From Verrucomicrobiota bacterium (GTDB taxonomy: Bacteria; Verrucomicrobiota; Verrucomicrobiia; Opitutales; Intestinicryptomonadaceae): 64,000 nucleotides of DNA. Below, piece after piece: positions 53,277 to 61,212 of the stretch. Location: the NCBI GenBank assembly GCA_023450935.1, contig JAEXGH010000001.1, positions 40,038-104,037 on the forward strand. The letters are read 5' to 3'. The notes beneath the pieces were generated by a model that was given only the letters and a program-made list of their open reading frames with translations, did no database searches and had not been told where the DNA came from. The position numbers and the translations under genes are program-made. The first letter of the stretch is position 1. Each line of letters opens with the position of its first letter.

Positions 53277-55094
53277 CTATTTTTTGGAAGGAAACAGCGC
53301 GTATGAAAGCGGGGCTATTTCTTCGCCGCGGTGCGAGAATTTTGCGGCGGAGTAGTTGAAGAGAGCCTGCGTGCCGTCTGAGTAGACGCACATAAAAACG
53401 TCGGGCGCAATCTCTTCGTGGCTTTCGAGGAATTCGAACTGCAGGTCGGCGAATTTCTGCGCGTCGGCGGCGGCGGTCGCGACGGCGTCAATGAGCGTGT
53501 CGAATTCGCGTTTGTCGCCGCATCTTAAGTCGGCGTCGCCCATCCAGTTCGCCTTTTTGCCCTTTTCGAAAAACGCCGAGTAGACGTAGAGCGTCGGGCG
53601 TCCGCCGAATTCGAAAACCTTGAGCGCGGTGCGCGCGTCTTTTACGGGGTAGTTTACGGTATCGGAGGAGGGATTGCTGAGCGTTATCCCGTGGTAGACA
53701 ATCTGCCATAGCGGAACTACCCTGTCTACAAGCGGTCTTTTTTGGAAAAGCCCGATTCCCGTGTAGAGGGCGAAATCGTTGTATTCGGCTACGTGGTCGA
53801 ATCCGCCCTCCGACTGCGCTCCGCCGAAATTTTCTTTGGCAAGCCTCATCAGCTTTTTGCAGTAGAGCGCGCTTTTGGCGGCGTTTGTATAGTGGCGTTT
53901 GTCGTAGCAAATCTGCGGCGGGACAATCGACACCACATCGAGGTATTCAAGTCCCCTGAAGCCTAGCCCGCGCATTTTCGGGAAGTCGGCTGCGGCGAAC
54001 TGCTCATACGCCGTTTGCATGCACATATAGAAGCTTCTGCCGCCGCTCCACGGCTCTTTTATGGGGCGTTCCCAGAGTTTGCCGCCCTTCGTTTTTGCGA
54101 CGAAGCTTTCGTCCCACAATTCCGACACGGGATAGCAGCTTGTCGGGTTTGTATGCCCCACAATTTGGAATCCCGCGCGCTGCGTTTTTTCTATGAGTGC
54201 CCGCAGTTTTTTTTCGCCGCCGAGTTTTTCCTCGACGGGGAAAATCTGCGGATAGCGGCCGTCGTGCCCCATTCTGTTCCAGCCCACCAAGCAGAATTGG
54301 ACGTTGCCGATACCGCGCGCTTTTACCGCATCGACTATTTCGCCCGCTTTGTCGAACGTAATTTTTGCATACATTTGCGGCTCGTTTTGCAGCGTCTGGT
54401 CCATCACGGGACTTGGCGCGGGCTTCCAGCCCAGCCTCAGGCGGACTTCGGCCGAACGCGCCGCGTAGGCGAGCTCGGGCGATTTTGCCGCCCTTTCGCG
54501 CAGCGTTTTAAGTTCGGGCGTCGTTTCCAGTTTGAACGTCCTGTAGGCGCGTCCCATTCCCGAGTAGTTCGCATCGCGCCCTACGAGTTTTTTATAGTCT
54601 ATTATTATGTCTTCGTATGGGGCGTAGCGCGAGAGGTCGAAGGTATGGCGCAGTTCGTAGACGCCGTTTTTGAGGGTTATCGTGTTTGTGAAATCGAACT
54701 GCATTCCGTTGACTATCGCAAGATAGGCGGTGTCGGCGCGTTTTATTCCGCAAATGGGCATAGCGGGGCGGTAGTCGGAGAGAGATGCGCCCTTCTTTTT
54801 TGTGAACATGCACAGCTTGCCGTCGCTTAGCAACATGTAGCCTTCGTCGCCTACTTTTGCCGAGAAGAAATCGGCGCGCACTTCAACTTTGTCGATTCCG
54901 CCAAGTTTGCCTGCGGGAATTTTCAGCCGCAAAAACCCCGCGTGCGGGCTTTCGGAGAGGGAGGTTGTTTGCGTCGAAATTGTTTTGCCGCCCGCGAACA
55001 TTTTTACTTCGGCGTTTTCGGCGAAAACCGATTGCACTGAAACGATAACAAAAACTGCGAACAACGATTTTATTGATAATATCCTGCTTATCAT
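53277..55094 (-). CDS. Secreted glycoside-hydrolase-like protein (DUF5696-like), paralogue of 32877-34697
   Basis: A 605-residue protein; the ATG at 55094 has AGGAAG before it and starts a signal peptide (SLFAVFVIVSVQSVFAE). Domain order and motifs follow the 32877 paralogue: beta-rich N-terminal part, then a TIM-barrel-like domain with VGWNRMGHDGRYPQIFPVEE, IVGHTNPTSCYPV, GFRGLEYLDVVSIV and GGAQSEGGFDHVAEYNDFAL. Candidate acids are the Asp of LDVVS and the Glu of SEGG. It sits 15 nt upstream of the CE15-like gene on the same strand, so the two probably act on one polysaccharide. Confidence 0.68.
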   Translation of the reverse strand: MISRILSIKSLFAVFVIVSVQSVFAENAEVKMFAGGKTISTQTTSLSESPHAGFLRLKIPAGKLGGIDKVEVRADFFSAKVGDEGYMLLSDGKLCMFTKKKGASLSDYRPAMPICGIKRADTAYLAIVNGMQFDFTNTITLKNGVYELRHTFDLSRYAPYEDIIIDYKKLVGRDANYSGMGRAYRTFKLETTPELKTLRERAAKSPELAYAARSAEVRLRLGWKPAPSPVMDQTLQNEPQMYAKITFDKAGEIVDAVKARGIGNVQFCLVGWNRMGHDGRYPQIFPVEEKLGGEKKLRALIEKTQRAGFQIVGHTNPTSCYPVSELWDESFVAKTKGGKLWERPIKEPWSGGRSFYMCMQTAYEQFAAADFPKMRGLGFRGLEYLDVVSIVPPQICYDKRHYTNAAKSALYCKKLMRLAKENFGGAQSEGGFDHVAEYNDFALYTGIGLFQKRPLVDRVVPLWQIVYHGITLSNPSSDTVNYPVKDARTALKVFEFGGRPTLYVYSAFFEKGKKANWMGDADLRCGDKREFDTLIDAVATAAADAQKFADLQFEFLESHEEIAPDVFMCVYSDGTQALFNYSAAKFSHRGEEIAPLSYALFPSKK

Positions 55095-55265
55095 ACAAAA
55101 ACTTCCTTTTGTAGATTTTGATGGAGAAAAACTTGGAGTCAAGGCAATTTTGCGCAAGTCGGACAATACACGTTCTGTTGCAAACAAAAAAAGGGACGCC
55201 CGAATTTCTTCGAGCCTCCCGATTTACACAACTACACAAATTGATTTTTTTACGCTCGCGTTTGG

Positions 55266-56045
55266 TTAACAGTCGTCGTCAACGGGGTATAACTGCGCGC
55301 TCGAACCGGAGTCTACAAGCAGTCTTGCACCCACTATACACTTCGATTCGTCCGAAGCGAAAAACGCGACGGCGTCGGCGATGTCGGAGGCGAACGCCTC
55401 CGTGCCGTTCGGAGTGTTCAGCCTGCGGCGGGATTTGATTTTTTCGTCGAGCGTATTCCAGCGTTGGGAATGGATATAACCCGGGGCTACGTTGTTTACG
55501 CGTATGCCTTTGGGCGCGAGGTCTATTGCCATAGAGCGCGTGAGAGCGTCCACGCCCCCCTTGCTTGCAACATACGCCGTGCGGTTGCGGATTGCGCGTT
55601 CCGACACGTTGGAGCCTATGTTTACAATAACGCCGCGCTCGGGCTGCTTTAACATCGTCTTGACCGCGCGTTGCGATACTATGAACGTCCCGTAGAGGTT
55701 TACGTTTATAACCTCCATGAAGGCTTCGGGGGTCAGCTCTTCAAACGAGTATCCCGTGCACTGCACGCAGGCGTTGTTTACGAGAATGTCTATTCTGCCG
55801 CACTTTTGTTCGATGAATTCGAAAAGCCTTTCGACTTCGTCGAGTTTTGAGATGTCGCAGGGGGCTTCGAAAAATCCGTCAAGGCCTGCCGCCCGCAGTT
55901 CCGCCGCGCCGTTTGCCGTGCTTTGTTTTGTGGAGCCGCAAACGAAAACTTTTGCGCCCTCCCTTATGAACATTGCCGCAATTCCGACACCCGTATTGCG
56001 GCTTGCGCCCGTAACAAGAACAACTTTATTTTGAAACCTTTTCAT
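55266..56045 (-). CDS. Short-chain dehydrogenase, candidate fructuronate/mannonate oxidoreductase
   Basis: A 259-residue classical SDR. The ATG at 56045 is preceded by AAGGA; 26 upstream codons are not protein-like. The cofactor motif is TGASRNTGVGIA, then LVNNACVQ, the catalytic Ser in NIGSNVSE, YVASKGG and PGYIHSQRW. In several bacteria an SDR next to uxuA reduces fructuronate to mannonate, replacing UxuB; no UxuB-like gene is in the window, so that role is proposed from context only. Confidence 0.82.
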   Translation of the reverse strand: MKRFQNKVVLVTGASRNTGVGIAAMFIREGAKVFVCGSTKQSTANGAAELRAAGLDGFFEAPCDISKLDEVERLFEFIEQKCGRIDILVNNACVQCTGYSFEELTPEAFMEVINVNLYGTFIVSQRAVKTMLKQPERGVIVNIGSNVSERAIRNRTAYVASKGGVDALTRSMAIDLAPKGIRVNNVAPGYIHSQRWNTLDEKIKSRRRLNTPNGTEAFASDIADAVAFFASDESKCIVGARLLVDSGSSAQLYPVDDDC

Positions 56046-56070
56046 ATTATATCCTTTTTTTTGTTTTTTT

Positions 56071-56955
56071 CTAAAACGATGCGCAAAACTCGGGCAATCC
56101 CGAGCTTCCGTCCGAAATTTCAAAGACCTTGCCGCTTTGGAATTTCCCGAAGTCGTCTTCGCTCCACGGCGTGTTTGCGGTGGTGATTATAATTCTGTCG
56201 AGCTTCGCGCCCCCGAACGCGACAGACGTTGTTTTCTTTATCTGGAATTTGTATTCGGCGATTTTTTCACCGTCGGGCGAAAATTTTTGCACCGCCGCGC
56301 CGTTCCACATCGCCGTCCACACGTTCCCGCGCGAGTCAACTGTAAGCCCGTCGGGGCAACCGCCGTTCTGCGGAAATGCGGCAAACACTTTTCTGTTTGA
56401 GCAGACCGCGCCGCGGTAGTCGTATTTGTATATGGCGTATTCCTCCGATACCGCGAAGTAGAAGGTTTTTCCGTCGGGCGAAAAGCCCATTCCGTTGGGA
56501 TTGCCGTGGAAAACGCCGTCAACGCGCGCGAATTTTTTTTCGGGCGAAAAATACCAGAGCGTCCCAGTTTTGTCGGCGTGTATTACGCCGCAGAACACGC
56601 CTCCTTCGGGCGACGCAATTACGTCGTTGAAACGCCCACCCTTTGCTTCTGGCAGCGTCGCAATTTTTACGGGCGCAGCGTGCGGACGCCAGCTGTATAC
56701 GTTCCCGTCTTGGCAGAACATCAGAAACGCGCCGCTTTTTGCCATGACCATTCCGCCTATTTTCCCGATATCAAGCTCGAAGTGCGCGAAAGTGTCGGGC
56801 GCGTCTGACTCGCCCTTTCTGTAGACGTGGCCGAGCGCGAGGTCCAGCCAGTAGAAGGCGCGTTCGCGTGCGCACCACAGCGGCCCTTCGCCGACAACGC
56901 AACGGGTGTCGGCGAAAGTTTTCGCCCGCGCAACCGCAATGTTTTCAGTTATCAT
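56071..56955 (-). CDS. SMP-30/gluconolactonase family lactonase
   Basis: A 294-residue six-bladed beta-propeller. Metal and catalytic residues are visible: Glu in VGEGPLWCA, Asn in GRFNDVIASPEG, Asn in HGNPNGMGFSPDG, and Asp in GCPDGLTVDSRGNVW. Enzymes of this family hydrolyse sugar lactones and could open a uronic- or aldonic-acid lactone in this pathway. No signal peptide, so cytoplasmic. It starts 3 nt after uxuA ends. Confidence 0.9.
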   Translation of the reverse strand: MITENIAVARAKTFADTRCVVGEGPLWCARERAFYWLDLALGHVYRKGESDAPDTFAHFELDIGKIGGMVMAKSGAFLMFCQDGNVYSWRPHAAPVKIATLPEAKGGRFNDVIASPEGGVFCGVIHADKTGTLWYFSPEKKFARVDGVFHGNPNGMGFSPDGKTFYFAVSEEYAIYKYDYRGAVCSNRKVFAAFPQNGGCPDGLTVDSRGNVWTAMWNGAAVQKFSPDGEKIAEYKFQIKKTTSVAFGGAKLDRIIITTANTPWSEDDFGKFQSGKVFEISDGSSGLPEFCASF

Positions 56956-56958
56956 TTT

Positions 56959-58050
56959 CTATCCGATTTTCTTCGATTGCATTATTCCGCGAATGTAGCC
57001 GAGCGCGTATCCCATACCGGTAAACCACGGGTCGGGCGAGGTTATGTGCGGAGTGTGGTCGGGTATGATTGTGCCGTCGAAGCCGTATTTTGCATAGCAT
57101 TCAATCGCGCGAGGCATGTCTACATAGCCGTCGTCTATGAACACTTCGGAGAATTCGGGGAACTGCCCGCTCGTGTTTCTGAAGTGGACGTAGCCGATTT
57201 TCCCCTGCGACGCGAATTCTTCTATTACCGAATAAATATCCACACCCCTCATTGTGGAGATTGTCCCCTGACAGAATTCAAGGCAGTTTGCGGGGCTGTC
57301 GAACGTCTTTATGAGTTTGCGCAATCCGTCAACTGAATGTAGCGGACGGTAGATGCCTTTCAGATAGGGAACGGGCGGATCGTCGGGGTGCGCGCAAAGC
57401 TTGATTCCGGACTTTTCGGCCGCGGGCAGCGCGTTTTCGAGAAAATAGGAGAACCTCTCCCACACAGTTTTTTCGTCGGCGGGCGGAATGACGCCCTCCG
57501 GACTGCGGCGGTCTATTCGGGTTTTAAACCAGAAGTTTTGATTGGGCGATGGGGTGTCGTCGATGTATTTCGCGTTGAAGCGGCGTATGCTCGACATTCC
57601 GCGACCGCCTGTGTTGCCCTCGGCGAGCCCTTCGTCGTAGTAGCCCTGCACGCCGCACGCGCTGAAGCTGTAGCCGAAATATTTTATTCCCGCCTCTCCG
57701 GCGTTTTGTATTGTTTTACAGATGTTTTCCATCTGCTGCTGCCTGCCGTCTTCGCCGAGGACGATGTGGTCCCAGTGGGCGGGGTGGAAGTTTTCTATTC
57801 CGTCGAGCTGCATTCCGTGTTTTTCGACCTGTCGCTTCAGCCGCAGAATGTCGTCCTTGTGCCAAACGCCGTCGCCTTCGGGGAGCGGCACCCACGCGAT
57901 AATGCTTTCGCAGCCGAACTGCCGCGCCAACGACAGGCGATCGTCTGTCCAGAACTTCTGGTTTTCCTCCGACGGCGGTCTGCTGCCCGCATACGCGCTG
58001 TTGGGTTTGTCGTTCCACATATACTGTTTTAATCCGAGCCCGAGTTTCAT
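56959..58050 (-). CDS. uxuA: Mannonate dehydratase
   Basis: Dehydrates D-mannonate to 2-keto-3-deoxygluconate in hexuronate catabolism. The 363-residue TIM-barrel protein has KLGLGLKQYMW at the start, the metal-site segments GIKLCAHPDDPP and GYVHFRNT, and the catalytic PDHTPHI near the C-terminus. Length is near that of other short UxuA forms. It lies between the MFS transporter (45 nt upstream) and the lactonase, in a run of minus-strand genes from 59355 to 51891. Confidence 0.94.
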   Translation of the reverse strand: MKLGLGLKQYMWNDKPNSAYAGSRPPSEENQKFWTDDRLSLARQFGCESIIAWVPLPEGDGVWHKDDILRLKRQVEKHGMQLDGIENFHPAHWDHIVLGEDGRQQQMENICKTIQNAGEAGIKYFGYSFSACGVQGYYDEGLAEGNTGGRGMSSIRRFNAKYIDDTPSPNQNFWFKTRIDRRSPEGVIPPADEKTVWERFSYFLENALPAAEKSGIKLCAHPDDPPVPYLKGIYRPLHSVDGLRKLIKTFDSPANCLEFCQGTISTMRGVDIYSVIEEFASQGKIGYVHFRNTSGQFPEFSEVFIDDGYVDMPRAIECYAKYGFDGTIIPDHTPHITSPDPWFTGMGYALGYIRGIMQSKKIG

Positions 58051-58095
58051 TTTGTTCCGATATTTTGTTTTACTGATTGTTTTTGTTAAATGTCG

Positions 58096-59355
58096 TTAGC
58101 GTTCGGCGTCGTAGCGGCGTGCGGCGTCGAAATCACGCTGGTAGAAAAGTTTGAAGCCCGCCAACAGGACAAGTCCGAAGAACAGCCACACGAGCGAAAG
58201 CGACGCTATCCCGACCGAAAGCCCGAACTCCATTTTAATTATCCCCATAAGCCACGGCGCGAGCGAGCCCAGCCCGAATCCCACAAGAACTTTTATCCCC
58301 GTAGCCGATGCGCGGAACCGCTCGGGAACTACGTCGTATAGCACGGAGTATGTGTTGGCGTCGAAAAACGCGCGGAAGAAGCCGAACCCGAGAAATCCCG
58401 CATACACAAGCGCGATGTTCGTAGAAAAGCCCATTGCCGCAAGGAACGGCGCGGCGCAGACAAGACCCACGCACTGCAGCATCATTCGCGATGGCGGGCG
58501 TTTGAGCGCAAGTTTGTCGGAAAGCCTGCCCGCAATCAGTATTCCGGCGAACGCCGCAATATGCGTGTAAAACACTGCGCCGAAACCGGCCTCTATAATC
58601 CCTATCCCGAATTTTTCCTGAAGGAAAAGCGTCGTCCAAGTGAGGTATGCCTGCAATACGAAAATCACTCCCGTGTAGGCGAGCGTAAGACATACAACGG
58701 TCGGGGTTGTGAAAAATATCTTTACCGATTCCCGCATTGTCGGCTTTGAGTGTATCGTGTTTTGCGAGTGTGTTTCCGAGTCGGGTTCGGGAGCTTTGTC
58801 CTTAAGCCGCCACATCATCACCAGCCCGAACGCCACTCCCACGGAGCCGAACACGAAAAACGCCGAATGCCAACCCCAGTTGCTTGCTATCCATGCGGCA
58901 AGTCCGCCGCTTGTTATCACGCCGAAATAGTAGGCGGTTTGGTGGATACTCATTGCCGTTGCCCGCGATTCCTTGTGGTAGTCGGCAAGCAGCGCGTAGT
59001 TTGCCGGGCCGAACGCGGCTTCGCCCATGCCGGTTGCGATGCTTCTAAAAATTATGAAGCCCAAAATCCCCGTGCACGCTCCCGAAAACACCGTTGCAAT
59101 GCTCCAGAGCAAGACCGCAAAAACGATAATCCATTTTTTGCTGAACTTGTCGGCGAAGAACCCGAACACGGGCACGAACACCGCCATCGTAAACGTGAAA
59201 AGTGTCGCGACAAGCCCCGCATGGGCGGGCGTCATCTGCAGAAATTCTGAGATGTCGCCGAGCAGCGTGTTGTAGATTTGTCTGTCTGCCTGATTGAGAA
59301 AGAACGCGAACCACAGCAGCCCGAGAACCTCCCATTTATACCACGATTTTTTCAT
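58096..59355 (-). CDS. MFS transporter, hexuronate-type (ACS family-like)
   Basis: A 419-residue twelve-helix transporter. The N-terminal NQADRQIYNTLLGDI and the loop GFFADKFSKKW are the usual MFS signatures; FRSIATGMGEAAFGPANYAL and the second-half GRLSDKLALKRPPSRM agree. Its position before uxuA and downstream of a divergent AraC gene makes uptake of glucuronate or an oligouronide likely, by context. It is probably the first gene of the catabolic transcript. Confidence 0.82.
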   Translation of the reverse strand: MKKSWYKWEVLGLLWFAFFLNQADRQIYNTLLGDISEFLQMTPAHAGLVATLFTFTMAVFVPVFGFFADKFSKKWIIVFAVLLWSIATVFSGACTGILGFIIFRSIATGMGEAAFGPANYALLADYHKESRATAMSIHQTAYYFGVITSGGLAAWIASNWGWHSAFFVFGSVGVAFGLVMMWRLKDKAPEPDSETHSQNTIHSKPTMRESVKIFFTTPTVVCLTLAYTGVIFVLQAYLTWTTLFLQEKFGIGIIEAGFGAVFYTHIAAFAGILIAGRLSDKLALKRPPSRMMLQCVGLVCAAPFLAAMGFSTNIALVYAGFLGFGFFRAFFDANTYSVLYDVVPERFRASATGIKVLVGFGLGSLAPWLMGIIKMEFGLSVGIASLSLVWLFFGLVLLAGFKLFYQRDFDAARRYDAER

Positions 59356-59544
59356 ACAATTTTTTCCTCGCGTTTTGTCCGCAGAAGAACGCCGAAGGGA
59401 AATAGTCCCGTTTTCCCGCTCCGCCCGTCTCCGCGTTTCGTGTCGATTCTACCACGCGGGAGACCGCGCTTAAATGTTTAATTTTTATTAAACGATTTTA
59501 AAATTATTATTGAATTTTCCGCCCGAAGATGCCGTAATGTCGGC

Positions 59545-60486
59545 GTGAAAAAGAACGCTGACAAACGCCGCGGCGGCGACTACGCCTTTTCCGTCATCAA
59601 CAATGACGACATGATTTGCTGGACAAAGGGTTCTACACAGCAGTATCTAAGCCAGCCCACGAAGCTTATCAACCGTCTGGGCATTTCCGAATTGTGGGCG
59701 GAAGGGTTGCTCACAAAGCCGGCCTCGGTCAATTCGAACATTCTCGGAAAATACGGAATAGCGGCGATGGCGTTTTCGCGCCGGACTTCCGACTTCTACC
59801 ACTTCGTAAAAACTACAACCTGCACCGACATCGCCGTTGTCGTAAGCGGCTCCATTTCGTTCCACAACGACGTTTCCGCGCTGAAAATTTCCGCGGGCAA
59901 CGCGCTTGTGATTCCAGCGGGCAGTTCGGGGCATTTCAGGATAACGTCGGCGCGCGCCAGCTTCTATTGGTTCGACGTTCTCAAAGGCTGCGAGATTGAC
60001 AGGCGCGTAGGGCGTTCGGCGTGCGTAAAGAAAATGGGGTGCTTCAAGGAACTTGTTTGCGTTCTCGATTTTTACAAAGAGGAAATCTACAACAGAAACG
60101 ATGCCCGCATTCTCGAAACCTACGCGGCGGCGTTCTACGCCCTGTTTATGCGCGAGCTTTCTGCCGACTGCGGCATGCGGCGTTCTAAAGCTTTTGAAAG
60201 CCTTGTTGCGCGCATTTCAAAACGTCCGTCGGAATTCGAGTCGGCGGCGAAGTCGGCCGCGGAGCTTGGCTGGACGGTATACGAGCTTGACAAAGCCTCT
60301 CTTTCGCTTTTCGGGGCGAAATTCGCAAAGGTTGTGCTTGCGGCGAGAATGGAGGAGGCTTCGCGCTTGTTGGCGGAGGGACGGCTCAGCTGCGGGAGGA
60401 TAGCGGAGAGGGTAGGGTATGGAAGTGTATTTTCGTTTTCGTATGCGTATAAGCGGTATTATGGACACTCCCCCAAGAACGCGTGA
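59545..60486 (+). CDS. AraC-family transcriptional regulator
   Basis: A 313-residue regulator from a GTG at 59545 (an in-frame ATG follows at 59611). The N-terminal half is cupin-like (TDIAVVVSGSISFHND, NALVIPAGSSGHFRI). The C-terminal half has two helix-turn-helix units, the second with AEGRLSCGRIAERVGYGSVFSFSYAYKRYYGHSPK. It is divergent from the uronate gene run and is the likely local regulator. Its stop codon TGA is part of hairpin element A4. Confidence 0.88.
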   Translation: MKKNADKRRGGDYAFSVINNDDMICWTKGSTQQYLSQPTKLINRLGISELWAEGLLTKPASVNSNILGKYGIAAMAFSRRTSDFYHFVKTTTCTDIAVVVSGSISFHNDVSALKISAGNALVIPAGSSGHFRITSARASFYWFDVLKGCEIDRRVGRSACVKKMGCFKELVCVLDFYKEEIYNRNDARILETYAAAFYALFMRELSADCGMRRSKAFESLVARISKRPSEFESAAKSAAELGWTVYELDKASLSLFGAKFAKVVLAARMEEASRLLAEGRLSCGRIAERVGYGSVFSFSYAYKRYYGHSPKNA

Positions 60487-60642
60487 AAAACGCATAAAAT
60501 TGGCTTGATACTGCGTTTTGCTACTTTTTTGTTTGGTCACGTAGGTTAACTACGCTCCCTGCACAAAAAAGTAGCAAAGCCTTGTCTGAAGCTCAATTTT
60601 ATGCGTTTTTGCGTATGTAGAAAACTACGTTTGACGCGTTCT
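60476..60642. repeat. Family A long-hairpin repeat, copy A4 (diverged, covarying)
   Basis: Shares the family core (AAATTGGCTTGAT, CTGAAGCTCAATTT, GTAGGTT.ACTAC tip) with A1-A3. Its helices are rebuilt: AAAAACGCATAAAATTG pairs with CAATTTTATGCGTTTTT, and TTGCTACTTTTTTG with CAAAAAAGTAGCAA. An outer AGAACGCGT/ACGCGTTCT pair encloses a small extra hairpin GTAG-aaaa-CTAC. It includes the end of the AraC gene. Confidence 0.82.
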
Positions 60643-60748
60643 CAAGGGGCAAAGCCCCTTGACCTCCGCCGCTTGCGGCGGTCTGTGTTATTCGACGCGG
60701 TTGAACACCCGCATTGAACAAAGTTCAATCGCTTGCGGATTCTACGTG
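60643..60748. repeat. Short hairpins following A4
   Basis: Two perfect small hairpins, AAGGGGC-aaa-GCCCCTT and CCGCCGC-tt-GCGGCGG, then a fragment with ATTGAAC-aaa-GTTCAAT resembling the inner stem of family B. No gene seen. Confidence 0.6.
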
Positions 60749-60817
60749 CAAACTTTAATAAATAATCAAAGGCGAACGGGCTTTGCCCGCCGCCGCCACT
60801 TCAGGAATAATAAAAAA
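60749..60817 (+). repeat. Family B small palindromic repeat, copy B10
   Basis: AAACTTTAATAAATAATCAAAG as in B9, but inner stem CGGGC-ttt-GCCCG, then CCGCCGCCACTTCAGGAATA and an A-rich end. The inner stem differs completely from B9 while flanks match. Confidence 0.78.
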
Positions 60818-60878
60818 CTTAAACCGGGAGACAAAGCGGCATTGAATTTCATTCAATCCGCGCCGCTTCAAGTTAAAA
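60818..60878 (+). repeat. Family B small palindromic repeat, copy B11
   Basis: Directly follows B10. ACAAAGCGGC, inner stem ATTGAAT-ttc-ATTCAAT, CCGCGCCGCTTCAAG. The left flank is altered. Confidence 0.7.
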
Positions 60879-60938
60879 AGCGCGAGGCTCGAGGCAGGAT
60901 TCGTATTTTATGAGGCGTAGCGGGCTTAACGCCCGTGA

Positions 60939-61045
60939 CCACAAAAGTTGCGAAGCAAGCTTTTGGGGGAAACTTTGGCGCAAGCCAAAGACCCCGAGCG
61001 TTAGCGAGTGGGCGAGACGAGCACCACTGTGCGAGCGAGTTCAAT
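60939..61045. repeat. Family C multi-hairpin repeat, copy C4
   Basis: Starts CCACAAAAGTTGC as C1. Hairpins: CAAAAGTTGC-gaa-GCAA..CTTTTG, CTTTGGC-gcaa-GCCAAAG, a C-rich/G-rich pair in the third position (CCCCGAG with GTGGG), and AGCAC-cact-GTGC. The linkers GGGCGAGACGAG and GCGAGCGAGTTCAA match C1. Confidence 0.72.
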
Positions 61046-61100
61046 CCGAAATAAAATCGAATGATGCCCGAGAGCGTTTACTTCGACGAATTTTTAAACC

Positions 61101-61128
61101 AAAAAAAGCGGAACAAAAGTTCCGCTTT
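61101..61128 (-). terminator. Terminator of clpB
   Basis: Perfect 10-bp stem AAAGCGGAAC / GTTCCGCTTT with loop AAAA; on the minus strand it ends in a T-run. Element B12 lies between it and the clpB stop. Confidence 0.85.
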
Positions 61129-61141
61129 AACTATAATTAAA

Positions 61142-61212
61142 AAACTTTAACCGAAAAACAAAGGGGGGATTGGCTTCCGCCAACCCCCGCCGCTTTAGGA
61201 AATGTAAAAAAT
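61142..61212 (+). repeat. Family B small palindromic repeat, copy B12
   Basis: AAACTTTAACC, inner stem GGGGGATTGGC-ttcc-GCCAACCCCC (longer than in other copies), CGCCGCTTTAGGAAATG and A-rich end. Its last base adjoins the clpB stop codon, so it forms the start of the clpB 3' untranslated region. Confidence 0.75.

Noticed and set aside
60910..61140. 76-codon frame in the 60.5-61.2 kb island
   Set aside because: It runs through repeat C4 and the clpB terminator; similar short frames arise from other copies of the repeats.
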